From the NCBI GenBank assembly GCA_017552435.1, contig JAFZPZ010000039.1, positions 1-39,742 on the forward strand: a stretch of 39,742 nt of DNA. Direction: 5' to 3'. Each line of letters begins with the position of its first letter. Position 1 is the stretch's first letter. The stretch comes from Bacteroidaceae bacterium. Its GTDB lineage: Bacteria; Bacteroidota; Bacteroidia; Bacteroidales; Bacteroidaceae. The position numbers and the translations under genes are program-made. Below are positions 22,963-29,765 of this stretch, piece by piece. The notes under the pieces are model-generated. The model saw only the letters and a program-made list of their open reading frames with translations, made no database searches and had not been told where the DNA came from.

Positions 22963-25809
22963 ATGACTTTTCAGGAACTTCAGGAAAAATATGAGGAGGC
23001 TCTTTCTCGGGTTAAGGAACTGGAGAGGGAGATAGCGAGGCTGAAGAGGGTCTTGCAAGAGCATCAGATTACTGTAGATGATGTTGTGACCGTCCCGAAG
23101 CCTGTTCCCAAGAGAATCCTGTCGGTTGAAGAGAGGGTTGAACTGTTTCGTAGCTTGTTCAAGGGGCGTGAGGATGTGTTTGCTCGAAGGTGGTTTAGCA
23201 AGGCTACAGGTAAATCCGGGTATCAACCTGTATGTATAAACGAGTGGAACAGGCAGCTTTGCGATAAGAAGAAGTATAAGTGTGCCGAGTGTCCTCATCG
23301 CCAGTTTTCTCCACTTACATACGATGATATATATAAGCATTTGGAAGGGAAGAATACAAATGGGGAGGATGTGATTGGGCTGTATGTACTCGACGAAGAT
23401 AACAATTGTCATTTGTTGTGTGCAGACTTTGATGATAAAAACTGTGAGCAAGGTTATCAGGATGATGTGCTAGCGTTTGTTGGTGTTTGTAAGAGTTGGA
23501 ATGTGCCATATTCCGTGGAGCGTTCGCGGTCAGGTAATGGGGCTCATGTGTGGATATTTTTTGAGACACCGGTGTTGGCAGTCAAGGCCCGGAGGTTGGG
23601 TAATGCCATACTCACGGAGGCAATGAATAGGGATGGACGTATATCGTTCAAGTCGTATGACCGATTCTTTCCAAATCAGGATACTTTGCCGGAAGGAGGT
23701 TTGGGTAATCTGGTTGCTTTGCCGTTACAGGGGAAAACTCGAAAGGAGGGTAACAGCGTGTTTGTGGATGAGAATTTTGAGCCATACGCTGACCAATGGG
23801 AGTATCTGCAGCACGTGGAAAAGCTGGCAGAGACGGCATTGGAAGACATTTTGAAACGAACTGCCAATACACTGCCGCTTGGCGAACTATCCAAGACCAG
23901 CGAAAGCAAACCTTGGGAGGTTCCTGGCGCACCTCAGATAACTCGGATGGATTTCTCGTCAGAGTTGACCATCACCAGAGCAAATATGCTCTACATTCCA
24001 CTCCGACAGTTGTCTTCAAAGGTGCTCAACCATTTGAAACGCATTGCCTCCTTCCGCAATCCAGAGTTCTATAGTCGTCAAGCCATGCGTTTCTCTACTT
24101 ATTCGACACCGCGAATCATTTCCTGTGCAGAAATCACGGATGAATATCTTGCATTGCCTCGTGGTTGCGAGGATGCTGTCACCTCGTTGCTCAAAGAAAA
24201 AGGTGTCACGTATCAGATAGAAGACAAGGCTAATCATGGGAAACGGATCTCTGTTCATTTCAATGGTACGCTGAGAATAGAGCAGCAGGAGGCGGTAGAT
24301 GCTTTGGCTTGTCAAAACACAGGTGTATTATATGCTACGACTGCATTCGGGAAAACTGTGGCAGGCATCGGACTCATCGCAAAGCATGGTGTCAATACGC
24401 TGATACTTGTCCATAATAATGCTTTGCGTGATCAATGGGTAAAGCGAATCAACGAATTCCTTATTATCGATGATATTCCAAAAGAGGTGCCTAACAAACG
24501 TGGACGAAAGAAGACGCTATCTCCAGTCGGGACGCTCAGCTCATCAGGTAATTCGCTTCATGGAATTATCGACATTGCTCTCTTGCAGTCGTGTGTCTCG
24601 GATAATGAGGTAAAGCCTTTCGTAAGAGATTATGGGATGGTGATAGCTGACGAGTGTCATCATATCTCTGCGGTCAGCTATGAACAGGTGATGAAGGCCG
24701 TCAATGCCCGTTATGTCTATGGTTTGACGGCAACTCCATTCCGCCAAGACGGTCACCAGCCCATCCTTTTCATGCAATGTGGTCCGATAAGATATACAGC
24801 TGATGCGAAGGCTCAGATGAAAAACCAGAATTTCAGTCGGTTGTTGGTGCCTCGCTATACACCGTTCAGACCTGTTGGTGACGAGAACCTTACTTATACG
24901 AAGGTAGAACAGTATTTGGTGGAAGATGAATGCCGCAACTTGTTCATTGTCAAAGATATTGTAGAGGCTTTGAAAGAAGGTCGCTCCCTGATTATCTTGA
25001 CAAGCAGGACTTCGCATGTGGCGACATTAGCTGATCTTTTGCAACCGCATTGCCCCAACGTGATTACGCTTGTTGGTTCTGAAAGCACCAAAGAGAAACG
25101 GCAGAAGATGGAACAGTTGCAATCCATTCCACCGTCGGAACCGCTTGTTATTGTGGCCACAGGCAAGTATGTGGGCGAGGGTTTTGATTATGCCCGACTC
25201 GACACGTTGTTCTTGGCATCACCTATCGCAGGAAAAAACATGGTGAATCAATATACCGGTCGTCTGCATCGCGAGTTTGAAAGCAAGCAAGACGTTCAAG
25301 TATATGACTACATCGACATGCGTGTTCCCGTTTGCGAGTCTATGTACCGCAAACGTCTAAAGGGATATGCCTCCATTGGTTACAGAATTAGGAACAACGA
25401 GATGTTCGACAGTCTGTTCCCAACAACTGATGTGATTTATGATGGTCATAGCTTTGAACCGCCGTTCATATCTGACCTTGCAAAGACCAAGCATTCCGCA
25501 GTTATCTCATGCCCCAAAATTAATATTGGCAGACATTCAAGAATAGCAGAACGGCTCGTTGATTTGGCTGCAAACGGATTAGACATCGTACTATATACAA
25601 AGGAAGATAACGATGACACCATTCGATTAAAGAACCAAGGGATCTCTGTGATGATTAAGGAGCATCTTTCCCTTCATGCGGCCATTATCGACAAAAGCAT
25701 CATCTGGTACGGCAGTGTGAATATACTTGGCTTCCATTCTGTTGAAGACAATCTCATCAGGTTTAAGAATCCAGAGATTGCTACGAGTCTGCTGGAGTCA
25801 CTGAGATAA
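22963..25809 (+). CDS. TOTE-type primase-helicase-PLD conflict protein
   Basis: A 948-aa multidomain protein. Residues 1-45 form a coiled coil and a cysteine cluster (C91, C100, C107, C110) could bind zinc. An archaeo-eukaryotic primase-like domain covers about 60-290, with catalytic CADFDD (D155, D157), SGNGAHVWIFFE (190-201, H195) and FPNQD...GNLVALP (236-254). An SF2 helicase covers about 430-800: Walker A ATTAFGKT (458-465), DECH (573-576), LTATP (588-592) and QYTGRLHR (763-770). The C-terminal 840-948 resembles a PLD nuclease (HAAIIDKSIIWYGSVNILG), but the first His of the HKD-like motif appears replaced (S903-L-H905). This combination matches TOTE conflict systems, thought to act against invading nucleic acids. 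It is likely in an operon with hipBA and the DUF6155-like gene. Family call good; biological role inferred. Confidence 0.85.
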   Translation: MTFQELQEKYEEALSRVKELEREIARLKRVLQEHQITVDDVVTVPKPVPKRILSVEERVELFRSLFKGREDVFARRWFSKATGKSGYQPVCINEWNRQLCDKKKYKCAECPHRQFSPLTYDDIYKHLEGKNTNGEDVIGLYVLDEDNNCHLLCADFDDKNCEQGYQDDVLAFVGVCKSWNVPYSVERSRSGNGAHVWIFFETPVLAVKARRLGNAILTEAMNRDGRISFKSYDRFFPNQDTLPEGGLGNLVALPLQGKTRKEGNSVFVDENFEPYADQWEYLQHVEKLAETALEDILKRTANTLPLGELSKTSESKPWEVPGAPQITRMDFSSELTITRANMLYIPLRQLSSKVLNHLKRIASFRNPEFYSRQAMRFSTYSTPRIISCAEITDEYLALPRGCEDAVTSLLKEKGVTYQIEDKANHGKRISVHFNGTLRIEQQEAVDALACQNTGVLYATTAFGKTVAGIGLIAKHGVNTLILVHNNALRDQWVKRINEFLIIDDIPKEVPNKRGRKKTLSPVGTLSSSGNSLHGIIDIALLQSCVSDNEVKPFVRDYGMVIADECHHISAVSYEQVMKAVNARYVYGLTATPFRQDGHQPILFMQCGPIRYTADAKAQMKNQNFSRLLVPRYTPFRPVGDENLTYTKVEQYLVEDECRNLFIVKDIVEALKEGRSLIILTSRTSHVATLADLLQPHCPNVITLVGSESTKEKRQKMEQLQSIPPSEPLVIVATGKYVGEGFDYARLDTLFLASPIAGKNMVNQYTGRLHREFESKQDVQVYDYIDMRVPVCESMYRKRLKGYASIGYRIRNNEMFDSLFPTTDVIYDGHSFEPPFISDLAKTKHSAVISCPKINIGRHSRIAERLVDLAANGLDIVLYTKEDNDDTIRLKNQGISVMIKEHLSLHAAIIDKSIIWYGSVNILGFHSVEDNLIRFKNPEIATSLLESLR

Positions 25810-25846
25810 AAACCTCCCAATAACCGTAATCGGTAGTACTGACAGG

Positions 25847-25941
25847 AAAAACACTATTTTTTGAAAAATTCTTCATTTCCCATGTAACATTTTTGATTTT
25901 TCCATACTATAAGGGTGGAGAGTCGAATAAAAATCGATAAA
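25847..25941 (+). promoter_or_regulatory. Five-copy island element, copy C, in left inverted-repeat arm
   Basis: ATGTAACA (25882-25889), 14 nt, ATACTATA (25904-25911), AGGGTGGAG. A 23-nt block (25870-25892) is identical to the complement of 27661-27683 and similarity extends outward to an AAAAACAC block (25847-25854) and inward to GAGAGTCGAATAAAAA. It is the only promoter candidate for the following AAA+ ATPase. Confidence 0.78.
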
Positions 25942-25947
25942 CAACAA

Positions 25948-27159
25948 ATGTATAGTATGAATAGAATTGAAAGCAATGACATGGAACTCACCCGCCAGAA
26001 ATGGGTGAATGAGGGAGGCATCTACTTCCCAATCAGTGGCGATACGGTGCTGCTGAGAACTCCGGGAAAGGGCGTATTCAATGTGGTGAAATCACAGAAC
26101 CCGATGGATGCACGACTTGGTTTGCAGAGAATCGGTGACACCTTCGAGTTCAATTTCAAGATTTACGAATTGGGATGCGAGGAGATGCTGCAGACTATCC
26201 GCAAGACATGGGAATCGGAGGTGTTTGTGAGGGGCGAGAAGAACTTGGGTGTTATTTTCAACGGTCTTAAGGGCACTGGTAAGACGCTCTCAGCAAAACT
26301 GCTCTGCAACGCGCTCGATTTGCCCGTAGTCATCGTGCAATATCCATACGAAGGTCTAGTCAACTTCCTCCAATCACTCTGTTTCGAGTGTATCGTGTTC
26401 ATTGATGAGGCGGAGAAGACCTTCAAGAAGGGGGAAGATGACGATGTGCTTCTGCGACTGATTGATGGCGTCTATAACCAGACTCGTAAGCTCTACATCC
26501 TGACAACCAACCAGCTGACGCTCAATGATAATCTGTTGGGACGACCTGGCCGTATTCGCTATCGCTTTGAGTTTGGTAATCTGTTGCCAAAAGCCGTCAA
26601 GGATTATCTCGATGACAACCTTCTTCCTGAATATGCCGACCAGCGCAAGAACATCTTGGAACAGGTGGATCTGTTGGAAATCTCAACCATCGATATCCTG
26701 AAGGCTCTTGTCGATGAAGTGAACATCCATGGCCGTTTGCCAGAGAGTCAATGTTTGAACATCCCAACTGCCAAGCATGCCTTTGAGATACTGGAGTTCT
26801 ATTGCATCGCTGAGCTTGACAGGTATAAGGAGGTCAAGGCTTTCATCGATAAGCACATGAAGGAGGACGAAGCCGCAACCATCAGCGAATGGCTTCACAA
26901 GCCCCAGAAGACCAACAAAAAGAAGACCAACGAGGACTTGTTGGAAGACAAGTTCGATTCGGTCTATATCGCAACTATTACGAGTCCTTCGCCCACTCTC
27001 ATCCGCGAAGTCTCAACCTCTCGTGGTATCATCGAAGCAGAGCCCAATGCTGATGACTATTTCCTGATGCGCGACCGCTACGAGGATAGTGCCCACCTCT
27101 GTCTTCTGCTGAGAAAGAAGAACAATCCGTCGTTGTATCGCGGGATGCTGGTCTCCTGA
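25948..27159 (+). CDS. AAA+ ATPase, stand-alone island gene
   Basis: A 403-aa AAA+ ATPase. I start at ATG 25948 because it lies exactly as far from the element's ATACTATA box as the copy-B gene does; ATG 25957 is possible, and an open GTG at 25915 falls inside the element and is rejected. Walker A is FNGLKGTGKT (around 106-115), Walker B CIVFIDEAEK (around 150-159), sensor 1 YILTTNQ and the arginine-finger region LLGRPGRIRYRFEFGN. The N-terminal 90 residues are a beta-rich domain unlike FtsH/ClpX adaptors, and residues about 315-330 are Lys-rich (KPQKTNKKKTNED). It is not paired with another gene, ends in a terminator, and is enclosed by long inverted repeats. Similar single ATPases are known in Bacteroidetes phages and islands; the function is unknown. 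Confidence 0.8.
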   Translation: MYSMNRIESNDMELTRQKWVNEGGIYFPISGDTVLLRTPGKGVFNVVKSQNPMDARLGLQRIGDTFEFNFKIYELGCEEMLQTIRKTWESEVFVRGEKNLGVIFNGLKGTGKTLSAKLLCNALDLPVVIVQYPYEGLVNFLQSLCFECIVFIDEAEKTFKKGEDDDVLLRLIDGVYNQTRKLYILTTNQLTLNDNLLGRPGRIRYRFEFGNLLPKAVKDYLDDNLLPEYADQRKNILEQVDLLEISTIDILKALVDEVNIHGRLPESQCLNIPTAKHAFEILEFYCIAELDRYKEVKAFIDKHMKEDEAATISEWLHKPQKTNKKKTNEDLLEDKFDSVYIATITSPSPTLIREVSTSRGIIEAEPNADDYFLMRDRYEDSAHLCLLLRKKNNPSLYRGMLVS

Positions 27160-27201
27160 TAGACAGGCCTGTTCCGCAATATATTTAAAGATTACTTAAA
27201 A

Positions 27202-27230
27202 AGTCCTGATGCGTGAGCACCAGGGCTTTT
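27202..27230 (+). terminator. Rho-independent terminator after AAA+ ATPase
   Basis: The 7-bp stem AGTCCTG/CAGGGCT (27202-27208 with 27221-27227, one G-U) has a 12-nt loop that can itself fold, followed by TTTTCTTT. Confidence 0.75.
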
Positions 27231-27619
27231 CTTTAAATCTCTCCACACTCACTATGGAGAGTAGAGAACATTACACTTCTATAGTATTGTTTTTTATCAT
27301 CCTTTACGTGTTTCATTAAACGAGACTTTTCCATAAAATGTCCTTTGAGTTAAATAATCATTCATAGCTTCCACGGACCTGAGCAACCATCGGCTTGTGC
27401 TTGCAAACCTTGGCATCAGATGGATTGTGGTTAATTCCGAGAAATAACCTTCTGGGATGAAGTTTACCATTATTATAATCGGATTAGGGTTATGGGCTGG
27501 CGATGCTCGTTTCGGATGCTGGGGAAGAACATCTGCTTGAAGTACGTCCCATAATCTTTCTTGTTTTCGCATATCCGGATGATGCGATTTTGGATAATGT
27601 AGGTCATAATCATTTCGTT
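27231..27619. other. Mostly non-coding stretch right of AAA+ ATPase
   Basis: This stretch lies between the ATPase terminator and copy D. It has only the weak minus-strand frames noted and an isolated CTATAGTATTG (27279-27289) resembling the inverted ATACTATA box without an ATGTAACA partner. No RNA gene is seen. Confidence 0.4.
27473..27613 (-). CDS. Possible small ORF downstream of copy D, 46 aa
   Basis: On the minus strand a 46-codon frame (MIMTYIIQNRIIRICENKK...) starts 27 nt after the ATACTATA box of copy D, the position occupied by genes after copies B and C. It ends in two consecutive stops (TAATAA). A second open frame of 91 codons (27297-27572, minus) overlaps it and continues beyond. 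The pair could be remnants of one frameshifted gene, or neither may be real. No family is recognised. Confidence 0.3.
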   Translation of the reverse strand: MIMTYIIQNRIIRICENKKDYGTYFKQMFFPSIRNEHRQPITLIRL

Positions 27620-27698
27620 TTTTGTTCGTCTTTCTACCCTTATAGTATGGGAAAAAGGGGAAATGTTACATGGGAAATGAAGATTTTATTGTGTTTTT
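27620..27698 (-). promoter_or_regulatory. Five-copy island element, copy D, in right inverted-repeat arm
   Basis: On the minus strand ATGTAACA (27664-27671), 15 nt, ATACTATA (27641-27648), AGGGTAGAAAGACGAACAAA. It is the inverted partner of copy C and, in the same orientation as copy E, forms a roughly 50-nt direct repeat with it across 10 kb. Confidence 0.78.
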
Positions 27699-27729
27699 GA
27701 TGAGATTTGCAGAATAATGTCTATCTTTA
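27694..27729 (+). promoter_or_regulatory. Weak candidate promoter for FMN reductase run
   Basis: TTTTTG (27694-27699), 22 nt, TATCTTTA (27722-27729) is a 7-of-8 match to TAnnTTTG with a longer than usual spacer; the leader to the ATG at 27758 would be about 20 nt. It overlaps the outer end of copy D's repeat arm. Confidence 0.4.
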
Positions 27730-27757
27730 CCGCGGAATAACGTAAAACCTATGTAAT

Positions 27758-28297
27758 ATGAAGAAAATTCTGTTTATTATTGGGTCAATGAGGGCGAAGT
27801 CCTTTAACCGCCAGGTGGCTCGTGTGGCTAAGGAGATGATTGGTAATCGTGCTGAGGTGCAGGAACTGGATTACAGCAGTCTGCCGTTGCTGAATCAGGA
27901 TATTGAGCAGCCTGAGCCTGCGGTGGTGGCTCGTATCCGCAAGGCTGTTGCTGAGGCTGATGGGCTGTGGATCTTTACGCCGGAGTATAATATGAGTTAT
28001 CCCGGACATCTGAAGAATCTGTTGGATTGGATGTCGCGTCCTGTGAAGTTTATGGACTATGGTACACCGACGTGTATCAATGGCAAGCGTGTGGTTATCA
28101 GTGGGTCAGGAGGTAAGGCTGCAACTGCTGATTGTAGGAAGAAACTTACGGAACTGCTTACTTTTATGAAGGCTGAGGTGCTGCCTGAACAGGTGGGCAT
28201 CGCTGTGCCTGCTGAGGCGTGGAGTACGGATGTGCTCGTGCTTACTGAGGAGCAGAAAGCTGAATTGAAGGCATTGGCGGACGCTTTGCTTAATTGA
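27758..28297 (+). CDS. NAD(P)H-dependent FMN reductase family protein
   Basis: A 179-aa flavodoxin-fold oxidoreductase of the NADPH-dependent FMN reductase family (ChrR/SsuE/azoreductase-like). The phosphate-binding loop is IGSMRAKSFNRQVA (8-21), the flavin loop FTPEYNMSYPGHLKNLLDWMSRP (about 78-100) has the typical PEYN-x-S-x-P-x-x-LKN pattern, and SGSGGKAA follows. It reduces flavins or quinones with NAD(P)H in the cytoplasm, consistent with the antioxidant genes downstream. It is the first of a plus-strand run with sodB and bcp; a 40-nt repeat-filled gap separates it from sodB. Confidence 0.9.
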   Translation: MKKILFIIGSMRAKSFNRQVARVAKEMIGNRAEVQELDYSSLPLLNQDIEQPEPAVVARIRKAVAEADGLWIFTPEYNMSYPGHLKNLLDWMSRPVKFMDYGTPTCINGKRVVISGSGGKAATADCRKKLTELLTFMKAEVLPEQVGIAVPAEAWSTDVLVLTEEQKAELKALADALLN

Positions 28298-28330
28298 TAA
28301 TTGAAAATTGATAATTGACAATTGAAAGCA
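28292..28330. repeat. AATTGATAATTG-type tandem repeat
   Basis: Four to five imperfect units (AATTGATAATTGA, AAATTGATAATTGACAATTGA) begin at the stop codon of the FMN reductase gene and end just before sodB. The units carry TAA/TGA in several frames. Confidence 0.65.
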
Positions 28331-28337
28331 AATTGAT

Positions 28338-28922
28338 ATGGGAAAGTTTGAATTGATGGCATTGCCATACGCACCGGATGCTTTGGAGCCGGTGATTAGT
28401 AAAGAGACGATTGCGTTCCATCACGGGAAGCATTTGGCTGGGTATGTGAATAATCTCAATGGGCTGCTGGAAGGAAGCGGTTTTGAGGAGGCTACACTTG
28501 AAGAGATTGTCTGCAAAGCTGAGGGTGGTATGCTGAATAATGCTGGGCAGATTATGAATCATGAGCTGTACTTCGCACAATTTAGTGGGAATCCGAAATC
28601 GGCTCCCACTGGACAATTGGCTGAGGCGATTGCCAGAGAATTTGGATCGTTCGAGGCCTTCAAGGAGGAGTTCCAAAAGAAGGGGGCAACACTGTTTGGC
28701 TCAGGATGGGTTTGGCTGTCAGCAGATAAGGATGGAAAGTTGGTTATTACACAGGAGCCTAATGCGGCTAATCCTATTCAGAAGGGCTTGAAGCCATTGC
28801 TGACCTTCGATGTTTGGGAGCATGCATACTATCTGGACTATCAGAACCGTCGTCCTGATCATCTGGCTGCTCTTTGGCAGATTGTTAACTGGGAAGTGAT
28901 AGAGGAGCGTTATTCAAAATAG
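28338..28922 (+). CDS. sodB: Superoxide dismutase (Fe/Mn family)
   Basis: A 194-aa cytoplasmic superoxide dismutase. The four metal ligands are visible: H28 (FHHGKH), H75 (MNHELYF), D158 and H162 (FDVWEHAYY). Gln71 in the GQIMNH segment sits where iron-type enzymes place their active-site Gln, so Fe or cambialistic use is likely. The start MGKFELMALPYAPDALEP matches the family length; a second Met at 28356 is less likely. It dismutates superoxide to peroxide, which the next gene (Bcp) and rubrerythrin can remove. The bcp start follows its stop directly. Confidence 0.95.
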   Translation: MGKFELMALPYAPDALEPVISKETIAFHHGKHLAGYVNNLNGLLEGSGFEEATLEEIVCKAEGGMLNNAGQIMNHELYFAQFSGNPKSAPTGQLAEAIAREFGSFEAFKEEFQKKGATLFGSGWVWLSADKDGKLVITQEPNAANPIQKGLKPLLTFDVWEHAYYLDYQNRRPDHLAALWQIVNWEVIEERYSK

Positions 28923-28923
28923 A

Positions 28924-29382
28924 ATGAACATGAATATTGGAGACAGGGCGCCTGAGATTCTGGGTAAGGACGAGCAGGGACGGGATATTCGTCTGAGTGA
29001 TTACAAGGGCAGGAAGCTGGTGCTGTACTTCTATCCGAAGGACAACACAAGTGGATGTACTGCTGAGGCGTGCAGCCTGCGTGACCATTACGATGAGTTG
29101 CAAGGCAAGGGATACGAGGTGGTTGGTGTGAGTAAGGACTCTGCTGCCTCGCATGTGAAGTTCAAGGAAAAGTATGAACTGCCGTTTCCCCTGATTGCAG
29201 ATGTCAACCACGAGCTGCTTGAGGCGATGGGGGCCTGGGGAGAGAAATCTATGTATGGCAAGAAAACGATGGGTACCATTCGCACAACCTTCATTATCAA
29301 TGAGGAGGGTGTCATTGAGCAGATCTTTGCAGGCAAGCAGGTGAAGACCAAAGAGCATGCGGAACAGATATTGAATAATTGA
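28924..29382 (+). CDS. bcp: Thioredoxin-dependent thiol peroxidase (Bcp/PrxQ)
   Basis: A 152-aa peroxiredoxin of the Bcp/PrxQ subfamily, reducing hydrogen peroxide and organic hydroperoxides with thioredoxin. The peroxidatic Cys45 lies in FYPKDNTSGCTAEACSLRD, and Cys50 five residues on is the resolving cysteine of the atypical 2-Cys Bcp type. MYGKKTMGTIRTTFIINEEG is the conserved C-terminal block. It begins one base after the sodB stop, so the two are almost certainly co-expressed. Confidence 0.94.
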   Translation: MNMNIGDRAPEILGKDEQGRDIRLSDYKGRKLVLYFYPKDNTSGCTAEACSLRDHYDELQGKGYEVVGVSKDSAASHVKFKEKYELPFPLIADVNHELLEAMGAWGEKSMYGKKTMGTIRTTFIINEEGVIEQIFAGKQVKTKEHAEQILNN

Positions 29383-29415
29383 TAATTGATAATTGAGAAA
29401 TAGGTTATAGGTTAT
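29374..29415. repeat. AATTGATAATTG-type tandem repeat with GGTTATAGGTTATT tail
   Basis: AATAATTGATAATTGATAATTGA units at the bcp stop are followed by two TAGGTTAT units just before the MGMT-like start. Stops occur in all frames. Confidence 0.6.
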
Positions 29416-29420
29416 TGAGG

Positions 29421-29765
29421 ATGAAGGACTATCCCGATAGGATGACGGTGGAGGAGGCGAGGGTGTTTCAAGCAGAAGTGCTGAACATCGTGAGCCAGAT
29501 TCCCCGAGGTAAAGTGACGACTTACGGAATGGTCGCTACTTTGGCGGGATGGCCCAGTCATGCACGGATGGTGGGGCGAACCCTGCGATATACACCTGGA
29601 GCGGAGAAGTTGCCTTGCCATCGGGTGGTGAACATTGTAGGTCGGACTGCTCCGGGTTGGAGCCAGCATCGTCCTCTGTTGGAGAAGGAAGGAGTCGCCT
29701 TTAAGCCTAACGGGCATGTGGATATGCAACGTCATTTCTGGGAGCCTGAATTAAGTGAAGAATGA
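29421..29765 (+). CDS. MGMT-family DNA-binding-domain protein
   Basis: A 114-aa protein equivalent to the C-terminal domain of O6-alkylguanine-DNA alkyltransferases. IPRGKVTTYGMVATLAG is the DNA-recognition helix region and KLPCHRVVNIVGR holds the active-site P-C-H-R with Cys66. Alkyltransferase-like (ATL) proteins of this size often have Trp in place of Cys; here Cys is kept, so a real alkyl transfer is possible. The ATG at 29421 is chosen over an in-frame TTG two codons earlier. Its end overlaps the start of the AlkD-sigma fusion, another alkylation-repair gene. Confidence 0.88.
   Translation: MKDYPDRMTVEEARVFQAEVLNIVSQIPRGKVTTYGMVATLAGWPSHARMVGRTLRYTPGAEKLPCHRVVNIVGRTAPGWSQHRPLLEKEGVAFKPNGHVDMQRHFWEPELSEE

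Noticed and set aside
22654-23451. 265-codon minus-strand frame opposite DUF6155-like and primase regions
   Set aside because: It crosses two good plus-strand genes and has no recognisable features.
25915-25947. GTG start for the AAA+ ATPase within copy C
   Set aside because: It lies inside the regulatory element where transcription would start; ATG 25948 matches the spacing of copy B.
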